DNA of 64,000 nt from Caenorhabditis elegans. Taxonomy: Eukaryota; Nematoda; Chromadorea; Rhabditida; Rhabditidae. Position 1 is the stretch's first letter, and each line of letters opens with the position of its first letter. Below the pieces are notes generated by a model. It did not search any database, had not been told where the DNA came from, and worked only from the letters and a program-made list of their open reading frames with translations. Positions 26,101-37,367 of this stretch are shown in pieces. The stretch spans positions 1,116,001 to 1,180,000 of the forward strand of contig NC_003284.9 in the NCBI RefSeq assembly GCF_000002985.6, given 5' to 3'. Position numbers and translations under genes: made by a program.

Positions 26101-29100
26101 AAAGTAGACATCTGTCATCGCGTTGTCTGGGCTTGAAGATGTATCGACTAACAGAGTGATATCTGGCCAAACACTTCTAGCCTTGACAACTGGAATTGGA
26201 CCAGGCAGAGTTGGACTTGGCGATGCTGGCTGTTGAGTTGGAGCTGGAAAAGGGATGTGGCAACTAGAGTTGATGGTGGGACTTACGTTGAAGTGGAAGG
26301 TAAATGCAAGTATGTTGAGTGAGGGAGTTGGCCAGTTGTCTCACTGAGTATTTGTTGTAGCCGCTGAGCTGGAATAAATTACTGTGAGTTGGTTAGCCAA
26401 ACACTGAAATGTTAGGTCAGGCACGGACAAGCCCAGATGTATATTTGTTCACATTTTGAATACTAATCTAAGTGCTAGAGTTGCAATATTTTCTGTGCCT
26501 AATAGTATAATTTTCGAATCTATCGCATCTATCACATCACAACCTCACAAAAACCTTATTATAGAAAATTCGGGATAGGACAGATTTGAAAATCCCTACT
26601 TCATTTTTCCATCATTTACCTGATATGCATTAATATTGACTTGATAATCAGCTCCCGGAATAGTGTTTGTATTGATTGTGAGAGCAGATGTGTAACCTCC
26701 AACAAGCTGAACCATGGCGTCGTGCTCCGAGAATGCATTCTCCATGTCACTAATGCTGAAATCAGTATGGTTAGAATTATCCCCACAGCTTTAGAAATGT
26801 TCTTACTCCATTCTGTCCGTGATTAGAATCACATTTTTACTGGCGTAGTTTCTTCCGTCTTGGAAGATTTCAATTGCCTTCTTGTAAGCTCTGCAATATA
26901 AAATCTGTGCTGAAATTTCAGCCAAATTTCCAATTTCTTACGTAGACAAAGTAGCAGTTCCTTGTGTGGGCCGGAATGTGATAGAACTAACCAAGCTTTG
27001 ATAATCTGCTGGGCTCAGGAGATATGTGAAATCAGCATGCTAAAATTGCAGTTCACGCAATTAGATTCAAAAACTAGCTTTACTCACAATCAACACATCC
27101 AAATAGTAGTATGAAGCAATTGCAAAATTGATTGGTGTCGATGAGGTGAGTGCTCTTCCAGAAACTGCTCCAGTGGCACCTAGCAGGTCAGGGATCAGCT
27201 GATAAGCGGTGAAGTTGAGGATGTTGTTCCAGTTGTTCTGGTTATTGGCGTGAAGGAGGATCAGTGTGTCGATTGGGTCCTCGCAAGGTGGGTTGACTGA
27301 AAGTTTGATTATATATAAAATATGTCTATGTACTTGGTATTTCTGAAATTATTTTTAGTTTTGATATCAAACTAAATTTAGAGATTCTAAAATAAGCAGC
27401 CGACACTGATCTACGCTCGCGATGGACCAAGTGGGAAAGATCCTCATCAGTTTTAAGACTTTGGAATACCAGTAATCTTCCTTACCAAATTGAGGAATTC
27501 CTGGACAATATTGATTGTTCATGAAATTATCCACCACTGGTAGAATTGCATCGGAGATTTTCTGTGCTACTGATGCACGGCTGTCTGTTGTCTGAAAATT
27601 ATCCTCCTCATAAATTAAAAAAACCACAACCCACATTCAAAGGAGAAGATCCCATGATTGCATTTGCGTCAATTGAGTTTGAGCCAGTTAGCGCGTCCAA
27701 TTGGTTTTTAGAAGAATAGGGTCCGATCACAACTCCTTGAACAGTGGCTAGTTGTCTGACGGCGGCGGCGTCAGCAGTAGGATCTGGGCAACAGTTGGAG
27801 AGCTTCTCGTAGTTACCACGGGCGAAGAAGATGACTAGGTTGTTATTTTGAAGGTAGCCGTTTCTGATATTGTTGGCGGTCAGGGAGAATCCGCTGTAAA
27901 GTTAGCAATTCTTTTCTTGATTGTTTTGATTCCGATTCATATTAGAAAATCAGTAAGCTAAAATAAAAGAAGCTCACAGTTGAAGATCAGAAGCCGCACC
28001 AATTGGCAAATTAGTGTTATTCAATGTGTTTATAGCAGAGTTTCCGTCGGTGGCATGATCAAGAAGCACTGCACTTTGACCGGATTGGTTAGGGGCCAGG
28101 TTGTCTGGAGATGAGAAGTACACCAATGACACCGACATTTTGAACGGAGAAATCATGGACTGGTAATGGCTCATCACATTCAATACGGCACGGGTTTCCT
28201 GGAAATTTTGGTGTAAAAAGTAAGAGATTAGTTAAGATTGACATCTGTTATGCGTGAATGGAGTCTCAAGACTTGAAATTACAGGAAAATCCAAAAACAG
28301 TGCCAAAGTTCTAGAACAATTTGGAAGTCAAACACAAAATCTAGAAAAAAATAGTGTTATAATCTATATACATAATTATACTTGTCCGATAACTGTATGT
28401 ATAAACTGATAATGACAACATATCAGGTGCTAACTATTTAGACTGTAGACCGAATTGCGACATAAGTTATATCCTTGTCTAAATTTATCTTACAGATCAT
28501 AAGCTATCTTTAACGCCTCAACTTCACGATACCAGAAATGGTGAGACACTTACCACATCAATGTAATTAGCTCCCTCAGCTTCAGAAGTTTCAATGACAA
28601 AAGTGAGTCCAGTATAACAATTTGAGTAGTCTTTGCATCTCAACTGATGATTTGTTGAGTTCAAAATGTTCGCATCGAGAATTCCATTTGGTTGGCTCAC
28701 TCCAACGTAGATTGACTGACTGTAGCCATCGTAAACTCCAAATTGAGTGGCATTCTGCACATTCTGCTTGCTCTGCACAGTTTCGATGAGATCTAAACCG
28801 ATAGAGTTCGAAATGCTGAACTAAAAAAGAACATTCCGTACCAACTCCAATAACTTCTGTTTGCAATTGAGATCTAATAGTTAGGGTGGTGTTAATAACT
28901 TTTGGGACTAGTCCAGCGTAATCCGTTCTGGAATTGGAAATTTTTATTGGAGAGAAAATCAGAAACCTTACCCATCAGTGATATAGTAGAGGAGGGAAGT
29001 GACGGAGTCGTCGTTGTATTGAGATTTCGTTTTGATAAAGTTGAGAGCTTCATTGAATCCTCTGTAAGACGAGGTTCATGTTTGATTGGTGCTGTTTTCC

Positions 29101-32100
29101 ATAAATTTTAAAAATTTTAAGGCTTTTGGCAACTTTTACCAATACATCGTTACTTATTACTTCATATCGGTAAGACTGGCACAGTTCTACTATAACTTAC
29201 ACAGTAACATCTGAAGTACCAAGTTGTTGGCCTGCATTGCTAATTGCACCGGTGAAAGTTTGAAGATCAGTGTACCCGTTCTAAAAGTTTAAAATGTTTC
29301 TAGTTATAAAGTTCTGATCTATTTGAAACTTACCGATTCTGCGATAACAACTTGGTTGTAAATAATAAACGCAAAAGTTGTCTGAGAGTTGTATGTTGAT
29401 AGTGAGGTAGCAGTGTTTTTGGCAAATTGGATGGCGCTCTGTAAGTGGTTTTTCGAATTTCTATACAACGTATCAAATTAATGTATAGGCAATCCATGCT
29501 ACACAATTCACCCTGAACCTTTATGCAATTTTTATTTCTTACATTATATCCACTGAGTAGAAGAGTCTGTGATTGATCGATCAAGAATAGAACATTCTGT
29601 TTACAAGAAGCAATTGGTGGGAACAATGGATTTACTGTAGTCCTGACAGCCGGGTTCGTGGTAGTTCCGATTGTAGTGATCAGTGGTAGTCTGGTTGGTG
29701 GAGGCGTTGGTGGGGCTGCAGTCGGGTAGAATGCTGCACAGATCCATTGAGCTTGGGTTTGAAGGACTGATGGATTCATAAGATAGTCGACTGTGTCGAT
29801 CGGGTAGAAATGAGAATAATCGGTTGCCAACTGCATAACGACTCCTTGTTGGGCTTGAGAAGTGGACATCAAGATGAAGCCGAGAGAGAAGAAGTATTGG
29901 CTTTTGAGAGCACTGGCAATTGGGGAAGCGGATTGAGCTTCATCGAAGTCGCTGGAATGTTTTGGTTTTTAATAAATGTAGTCTGAATATTTTGAGGAAC
30001 GTCTAAACTATGAAGCATCAAATTATTGAATATGGCCATACACTATCTTGTGAGTCTAGCGTCTGCAAAACATTTACGGGATATTTCAGCAGAGTCTGAA
30101 AAACAGTTATCCCATGATCGTTGAGGGTATTCACTCCGCAGTAAGGAACGATGATAAAGATTCAATGTTCCCGCTAGACTTCAAAATGCCGACTATATTT
30201 TCAAGTCTAATTTAAAGCCCACAAAAACTCAGCAAACAACTTACAATCCATCTCCAACAACAATGATATTTCCAGCAACTCCTGGAATCGGCCGGTAATT
30301 GTTGTATACAAAACGAAGAGCACTGAAATTAAATTTCTTATCAACCAGATAAAACAAATGACTAACTCAGTGAGTTGATGTCCATCAGCACCAGTTGGGT
30401 TCACAATTGACGAGTTGAGGTTGGCAACGATGGAAGCCCAGGCTGGTTGGTTGCGGGCACGTCCCATCGGCGTTCTGAACGGACAAGAAAATATTTTTTG
30501 CTTCTCAAATGTTTTAATAAATCGGTTTAATTCTCCAGAGATTTTAAACAGTTCTTAAAAATCTGCAATATCTCAAAGGTTCAGTAATTTGCACCTAAAT
30601 TTTTTCCAACAAAAAAAACTAACGGCTCATTTGCTCCATAAACAACAAGCCGGAACTCTTGATTATTCCAATTAGTATTTTGATCTAAGTTTACCAATGA
30701 AGCAGCATTACTCAAGTAGTTCGAAATCATTGCCAGCTTATTATCCAGCGTTCCAATAATTGGCACGGATACGTCAACCAAGAAAATGTTTCTGAATGGC
30801 GTGGAAGATGAATCACAGACTGCGCCAAGTTTCATAGGAGCTGTGGTAGTGGGCGGCATATTTGATGGTGGTACAGATGGAGAAACAGATGGATTGACCG
30901 GTTGAGTAGGAGGAATGAGGCCCGAGCATTGCGATGTTGAAGACACTGAAGAAAACTTGTTTTAACAGTAGATAACGTTTTTTAGTTTCTAGTCAAGTTT
31001 CAACCATAGTAGTCCCGATTCGTAGTAAAATGTTACCGTTTTAGTATGATATCATGAAGTACATTTGTGTTAAAGGTAGATCATTACTCATTACTAGAAT
31101 TTTATTACTAGAAATACTAGACTCATTACTAGGTCATTACAGAAAACTGCCGGTAGTAAATATTTTTCAGCTAGCACAAATTCCAGAGAAATTTAAGCAC
31201 AATTATTTGTAATTAGCCTTCAAAACTTTAACTTAGATTTTTCAAATTTCAATTTCTCTTTCATATTTCACATATTAGAGTAATTTTGAGCAAACTTTAG
31301 TAGAATATTACTTCTGTAGGCAATATCAGTAGAATATTACTTCACTAGGCAATATCCGCACATCTCAATATTATTCAGGAAATCTGAAAAAAAGTTCAAA
31401 CCAACCGAATGCGTTGGTCAGGTAACCCTGCGACGAAAGTGCATTTATAACAGATGCTGGTGTTGCTGTTGTATCCGGGAAGATCAGCTCAGCGTAGAAG
31501 TTAACTCCATTTGGATTTTGGCTGAAAACTTGACTCTGGCCAATTGATATACATTTTGTTCTATGCTTCATGACTCCCATTTGTGACTACTTATTTTTTA
31601 TCGGCTTATCATATATCAATTATACAACGCCCGAGCATCTGGAAAACTGATAAGGAACTCACGTAAACGCATTAATTTGAGTTGTGAGCGGTGCTGAGCC
31701 AAATGAATTTGTTGGGCTTGTGTAGGCATTTGAGATCTAAATAAAATTAGCTTAAAAATTTTAATAAATCGTTGAGATGTAAATTTTTAAGTGACTTTCA
31801 AAAAATCTTACGTTTGTCGAAATTCCAGTGGCAAGAGTTTTGAAAGCATCTGAATTCGAATTTGCATAATCAGAATTCCATGAAATTCCGGCTACAAGAG
31901 AAGTCGTGAAAATTACGACTGGTTGGATTGTCGGCACAGGCGTTGTAGTAGGAATGTCTTCAGGCATAGGTGCTGGAAAGTAACCGATTATGGATTGTTT
32001 TAAAAGTAATACTCTTTCTATTTTTTAGTTATTAGTTCTTTTATATTTTACAATATAGTCTATTCCATATAGTGTAACATTTTTACCCAATTACTCTGAC

Positions 32101-32477
32101 AAGGCTTGTGAAATAAGATGTCCTATTTTGAAATTTCAGACCTAGTCTTTTGGTAAACACATTTTTTGAGGCTAATGTTTCCAGGGCGGCCTGAATCTCG
32201 AAAAGAGAAATAACGTACTTGATAATGAAAAATTATATAAAGTGGTCCATAATTATGAGCTCCCTGTATACAAAAGAAAACTCACGCATGGGTGGTATAC
32301 TTGCAATCGCCACACCTAACATTACAGATCCAGCAATCAGCATGGCAAGGGATACGAAGAAGAATCCAATGTTGACCCATTCTCGAAGTTTTAGACTTTT
32401 TATAAAGTCTGTAATAAAAACAAATGGGATTATTATTACAGTTCACAATGCAAAAAATACTCACCTACAAACCCCAT
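17167..32477 (-). CDS. Giant type II membrane protein: SEA-like module plus eight vWA-like domains
   Basis: Thirty-six exons join in frame into 1,901 residues (exon list in the next entry). A signal-anchor helix lies at about 17-40 with no other membrane segment, so the bulk is extracellular. Residues 58-162 resemble a SEA domain (SWNSDYANSNSDAFKTLATG, then VNFYAELIFPD). After a Pro/Thr/Ser linker come eight Rossmann-like vWA units, each recognised by a hydrophobic strand into its metal-site loop: LVDVSVP (D220), LIDQSQT (D457), VIETSEA (664), LLHANNQN (886), LVDTSSS (D1108), VVDQSGNS (D1312), LLDETGL (D1511), LVDSALG (D1715). Only unit five has an exact D-x-S-x-S; others are degenerate. Ser/Pro/Thr linkers recur before units 2 and 5. 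A large adhesion or matrix-binding surface protein is inferred; the ligand is unknown. The 3' end (exon 36, stop at 17167) is the least certain part. Confidence 0.85.
19946..20165. repeat. Degenerate AAAGTTGG repeat
   Basis: Short irregular repeats of AAAGTTGGT, AAAGTTGGC and variants, more than ten times in 220 bp, directly abutting the edge of the large minisatellite. Confidence 0.65.
20178..24817. repeat. 102-bp minisatellite, about 45 units, intron 26 of the vWA gene
   Basis: Nearly identical head-to-tail units of 102 bp, each with CTTCTCCCA, GACTGTAAGAATGGACTCC, TAAACCCGACTCTGG and ACATACAAACTTCTC. Variants: about a dozen 101-bp units (TCTCACAAAAG in place of TCTCTCAAAAAG), rare units with CACAGTGTAC in place of CACATGTAC (one base longer), and alternation of CATAATGACTG, CAAATTGACTG and CATAATAACTG. 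A marked variant (CATAATAACTG with GACTCTTTATATG) recurs at about 21625, 21930, 24275 and 24785, showing higher-order blocks of 3, 5 and 6 units. The unit is 34 codons open on the plus strand, but length variants break the frame. The array makes up most of a 5.4-kb intron. Confidence 0.97.
24958..25072. repeat. Imperfect inverted repeat beside the minisatellite
   Basis: TTGACCGCGTGGGAGAGTTG at 24961 is mirrored by CAACTCTCCTAGCGGTCAA ending near 25064. The loop carries CTGGACATACAAAC (25000-25013), a 14-base match to the minisatellite unit. Confidence 0.7.
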
Positions 32478-33593
32478 ATTGAACGCCAAAAAATGAAAAT
32501 CTAGGAGCTTGGCGCGGAAAAAGAAATAAAACTGAAGTAAATCAAGGCTGCCGCCACCCGCTTATCTATATATCAGTGGCACAGTGAATTAGTGTTTGGA
32601 AATGTGTGCCGTTGCATCATATTATTGTGATAAGCGCTTTGATTTCACCCGAAAAAGGAGCACAAGCCTTGATGTATCATTGCGAGTTAGATGATGAAAT
32701 TTATGACTTGCTACTGATTTTTCGGAGACACAGAACGAAATCAGCGCTCTTTGGAGTGACTGTGAGGAAGTTTAAGCTTTCGAAACTTTTTAATTTTTAA
32801 TTGTGATTTTAAAACGTTACCGATAAAATACTTTTCCACTTTTTTATAATTTAATTTCAGTGTGTGTTTTCACGCAAGTTTTACTTTTTTTCCGAAACTT
32901 ACGAAAGCCTAACATAAAAGCCTACAGTCAAAACGCTTCAGCCTAAAAGAGTTTGTATTAGAGAAATCTGGTCAATTTACGTCACGTCTCAGTTTGTACC
33001 AGACATATTGTCCAATTTGTCAGTTGAGAATATTTTTGACCATACAAAATAAATATTTCCGAAATGAACCAAAATTGTAAGAATTTCTGTAAAAACTTGT
33101 TTTCACTTTTGAAGTACTTTTGCAGTAGAGTATGCAGCTTTTTTCTAAATTTTACAGTTTTTACAAACCTCATTTAGGTTCATCCAAAATTATTTATTAT
33201 TAAATATTACATTTTGCACACATTTGAAATATTCTTTCTGTAAAACTTTCACAGAAAAGTACAACTCTAAAACAATTTCCCCGTGGCGATCATTTTCCAA
33301 GTGTTTAATCTCAAAATTTAGATATAAAGGCCACCGTACCAAATATTTCAAATGGAAAATCTGTGCTCAAATTTTTGATTCGAAAATGTTAGCTTCCCAA
33401 CTTACATTATAATAATCTAGGGTTGCTCCATGGCAATTTTCATTCACCACTAGCATGAATTAAACGATTTCAAAATAATAAAAATAAACTGAGATCACCA
33501 CAGTTGTTGTGATCTTCTGCAGGTTACCACAATTTTTTTTTAAATTTTTTTTTTAACTCTCGAAATCTCAATACGAAAAAAATAAAAAAGTAC
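32478..33593. other. Intergenic, upstream of the vWA gene
   Basis: AT-rich. Apart from the GATA sites near its start no gene or repeat was recognised. Confidence 0.45.
32561..32634 (-). promoter_or_regulatory. Two GATA sites upstream of the vWA gene
   Basis: CTTATCT at 32561-32567 (AGATAAG on the gene strand) and TGATAAG at 32628-32634 lie 85-155 bp upstream of the start codon. TGATAAG-type sites bind the intestinal factor ELT-2 in C. elegans. Intestinal expression is an inference. Confidence 0.4.
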
Positions 33594-34263
33594 CATTTTC
33601 TTGTGATGAAGCTCAATGATTATTGTCCGCAAACCCTCTGTCATTTCATAGTGAATCCATTTGCGGGGGACTTCTGAAACATTAGAATTTTAAAAACGTA
33701 GTTTTTTTTTCGAAAACTAAGAAATTTAGAATCGCACCCCATTAGTTTTTTTAAAATTTACCTAGAATCATTCTAAAAAACAAATAAAAAAAATCAATGA
33801 AGTGTTATAGAAAATTCGATTAAACAAACATTTCAAATGAGCATGTCATTTTTGCAAACATTTCAGAACATCAGAAACATTTTTTTGTTACTTGAAATTT
33901 CTTTCTAAATACTGAAAAGTTGAGAAAATATTTCGATTCTTTTGAAAAAAGTGTTATAGTTCTAAAGCCAAAGTGCTTTAAAAGTAATACACAAAAATCA
34001 GAATAACAACTGAAAGAAAAATTGAGTAAAAAGTGAAAAGTGGGCATTTGAAACAATGCTATTTCTAAATTGTTGCTATAATTACATAAAAGTTTTGAAA
34101 AAATAAATCTTTTTGTAACTAACTAGAATCATTGAAAAAAACAAATGTTTCTAAAACTAACTCAAAATTAAAAAATATCAATGTATCTCTTTTTTGTTGA
34201 TGCAATTCAATGACCATAAATCTATGAGTCCATGAGTCCCTGGAGCTCCAATTTTGTATAAAA
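33594..34263 (-). pseudogene. Tandemly duplicated exon, one copy decayed
   Basis: At 33594-33673 an exon-like segment lies between a tttcag acceptor and a GTAC donor and encodes 26 codons ending IIIELHHKKM. About 590 bp upstream on the same strand, ending at 34263, a related segment encodes FMVIELHQQKR, but its donor GGTAC has become AGATAC and reading runs on. The flanking non-coding DNA (33815-34015 and 34283-34483) is also duplicated. This looks like a partial tandem duplication of an old gene. The protein family was not recognised. Confidence 0.45.
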
Positions 34264-34489
34264 CTGAAAAAGTAGTATGTTATTGATAATTCGATAAAAC
34301 AAACATTTAAAATAAGCACGACATTTCTGCTAAAATTTCAGATCATCAGAATCATTCTTCTTACTCCTTGAAATTTATTTTCAAGTTCTGATTAGTTACG
34401 GAAATAGTCCGATTCTTTTGAAAAAATATTATATTTTTTTAAACCAAAATGTTTTGAAAATAATACACAATAAAGAAAAATGCGTATAG

Positions 34490-34660
34490 TGAACGATCGA
34501 TATTCAATGCCCTCCTTGCTGTTAACAACTGTGTGTTGGCAAATTAGACTTTGCGCGCAGCCGCCATTGAGCAAGATCATTATCTTCACTTTTGATCTAC
34601 CAATGAACATTCCTAGAATTAAAAGAACTGCTGAGGGAATTATCAAAATTTTGAATTATT
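34490..34660 (-). pseudogene. Coding-like fragment with a membrane helix
   Basis: An open minus-strand stretch encodes a hydrophobic helix (IIPSAVLLILGMFIG) followed by a mixed segment with cysteines (GGCAQSLICQHTVVN). It lies upstream of the duplicated exons in the same orientation and may be the first exon of the same decayed gene. No start or clear donor is seen. Confidence 0.35.
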
Positions 34661-34663
34661 AAA

Positions 34664-36091
34664 TAGATTAACATAATAAAGTGCTATTGAAATTATTTAA
34701 AATGTTCTAATTTCTTCCACGCAATTTGACTCTTCTGCTAATCTGTTGCAAATTTCTAGTTCTTTCCAAAAATAGTAGCAAAATCTCAGTAGTTTCCAGA
34801 AATTTAAAATTATAACAGAGACAAGTACTTATGTATTATGTATTAAATTTTAATATATCATCAAAAATATTCAAAAACTGTACTATTTACAGCTCTCCAC
34901 CGATATTGCGAAAAATGTGCAATTCTAATATTGAGTGGAGCCAGAAAGTGGTAATTCTTGATTTGAGATCTTAATTTGATAGCGTGGGATAAATTTTTGT
35001 TCATATTCTTCTATACTGCAAAAAGAAATCTTAAGAAAAACAGAAAACCCCGTCAAACAATTCAATAGAGGGCCCCACCCAATTTTTGGTTTATCAAAAT
35101 TTTAGACTTAAGTTTTTAAAACTTATTCGAAAAGAATTCCCGTGTCAGAATTTATTATTTGAAATCTTTTTGCAAACTGGGAATATGATTCTAATATTAA
35201 CAAAATAAGTAAAAATTTTAACAATTGTATCCGGTTATTATGGCCGATTTTCTACAGATTTCGCCCAAAATTCCCCCTTCCCAATTTTTAATTCTTCAAT
35301 TTTTTTCCATGTTCAGGTCATGCAATTCAATGCCAGAACTAGTAATGGTACCTCGTCAGCAACATCATTTTTTTGGTGAGTTTGAACTGAAAATCTGAAT
35401 CTAGTCGAATTGGAGTTCATTTTCAGGAAACCTATGTTCAATCAAATGCACAAGTTGGTGATTGCAGAGATGGGAATTAAAATTTTCATAATGAATTTGA
35501 TTTAAAAAAAAAAAATTTTTTTTAATTTTAAACATGCAATGCTTCTTCATGAACACAAAACCCCCGAAACCCAACTGGGCAAAGTTCTTAGGTCACTTCT
35601 GATAGATCCACGAGGTTGAGCAAGCTCTACCAAATATATATTTCCAGATTGAGTTTCAAAATGTTCTATTTCAAACGAACAAGCAATTTTTTTTTCTAAA
35701 AATCTGAAAACACTTATATTTGTAGTAGAAATACAAAAAAACACATCAAGCCTAAAACACCAAAAATTCATTGAAAGTTTTGGTATATTTCTAGATTTTC
35801 AAAAAGTTGTGGATTTCATGCCGATTCGAACCTTAACATTTTCAGTTGACAACTTTTTTCTAACTTTTTGTTTCTTCGAGTTCTGAAATCAAGGTGCGAG
35901 ACTTTTCGATGGACGTCTACTGAAAACCTTATCATATTGAAGTACAGATCTCAAGGTACTGAAATTGTGCTCCAAGTTTCGTTTAGTCTCCATCATTAGG
36001 AAACTCTGCAAAATCAGGGGGACAAATGCATTCTGTTAATATTCATTGTTTTTCTATCACATGGAGATCTCTTAGAAAAAAGTTCAATGGA
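34664..36091. other. Intergenic
   Basis: AT-rich with A/T homopolymer runs (for example about 35505-35530). No convincing gene. Confidence 0.4.
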
Positions 36092-37367
36092 TTACTCGAG
36101 CAACACGTTCTCCCCGCAATCTTTCATATCGAAACTCGAGAACCAATCAACATGGGGATACTCTTTGACGAGTTGATCGAATATTCCAGCGGGGGTAGCA
36201 CATTTCTCAATTTGTGACCACGCTTCACGAATATATCCATAATTCACATCAATTTTCATATCACTTCTTCTCTGAAAACGATAGTTGATTTTTCAAGAGT
36301 AAAAAAATAACAAACTCACGAGCTTCATTTTGTTGCTCAACACAACATTCTGTGGCCCTTCAAAGCAATCAAGTCCACTCATGGTGATAAGAGTGTAAAT
36401 AAAACTCTTGTAATCGTCCCATTTTGTTGGACTGATCCCTGTGCCACTTTGATTGATGCGTAAGCTTCAGCATGCAAGTGTGGATTGAACGGATTCTGCA
36501 GATTGAAGTCGGATACGAGCGCGGTGTCGAAGGCACCAATTTTCACACTGTCGAGCTGAAACAAGAATGATTACTAAACAATGATAATATTTGGGTAAAC
36601 ATACAGAGGAATCGAAGAAAAGTGAAGCAGGAGAGATGTTGGTGTGTACTATTCCAAATGTGTGGATCTACTCCAGTTCTTTCAACATAGTACAACCGAT
36701 CCGCCAGGTGTTCAGGTAACTCAACTTTCGAACATTGTATTCGTCGAAGTATGATTGCATTGAGAACATTTCATCCTTGCTGACTGAAATAAGGTGTTAT
36801 TTGGAGAGAAGGAAGCTCGAAACTCATACTGATAACACTAAGATTTCCAGCCACAATGTGATCGGTCATCATAGTCGTGTTCTTGTTTCCAATGAGCAGC
36901 TGAGAACAAAAAATATTCTTTTCGAAAGCAGAGTTTGCCAACTCGTTTCCAACCGGAAAAGCACAAAATGAATATTGTTCGCCAGTGTGCAGTTTCTCTG
37001 ACACGGCCTGGATCCCGAAACGACCGCGTTCGACTTTTTCCACAATTCGATGTCCATTTATTATTTTACCGACAGAAATCACCAAGCTGTAATGAAAAAT
37101 TCAGCAAGGAGATGGCGTTAAATCCAAAAACCAATCAGTCTATCAATGATAAAAGAATGATATTGATTACACCGATTGTTTCATGGATCTAAGGCTCGAA
37201 AATTCAAACCCAAGAGAAGCTGGAGTTGGCAGGCGAGGACCACATGGAGCACGATTCATGTACATTACGATGAGCAGTAAAAATGTGATGAGCACAATCA
37301 GAAGTTGAATAATCGCTTGAAAACGATAAGTGATTTGAATACCAATTTCTCCGACTTTTATATGCAC
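36092..37367 (-). pseudogene. CK1-like pseudokinase pseudogene, copy A
   Basis: Exon-like segments: about 37205-37367 (N-terminal membrane helix), 36830-37086, 36605-36783, 36320-36555, 36092-36271. The middle aligns with a casein-kinase-1-type lobe: a degenerate glycine loop (VERGRFGIQAVSEK), the catalytic-loop region VHTNISPASLFF where HRD-x-K-x-x-N should be, and IGAFDTA in place of DFG. So even the intact ancestor lacked the catalytic aspartates. Copy A also carries an in-frame TAG just after MLKELE, a one-base deletion before the DDYKSFIY block, and loss of the first donor GT relative to copy B. The C-terminal exon is intact (ends DCGENVLLE). Its mirror copy lies at about 38880-40003. 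Confidence 0.75.

Larger units (their letters stand above)
17167..32477 (-). other. Exon list of the vWA gene
   Basis: Exons in transcript order: 32465-32477, 32286-32408, 31812-31972, 31663-31736, 31406-31521, 30624-30945, 30367-30474, 30245-30322, 29543-29951, 29334-29438, 29201-29280, 28972-29061, 28846-28927, 28554-28820, 27978-28198, 27635-27893, 27486-27591, 27088-27296, 26942-27039, 26807-26890, 26620-26755, 26287-26368, 25978-26243, 25751-25935, 25357-25704, 25236-25305, 19712-19863, 19541-19663, 19401-19495, 19067-19269, 18765-19022, 18573-18717, 18118-18427, 17848-17937, 17694-17802, 17167-17295. Total 5,706 bases including stop; phase is preserved at all 35 junctions. Donors at exons 5 and 13 are weaker (GTTGG). 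Confidence 0.8.
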
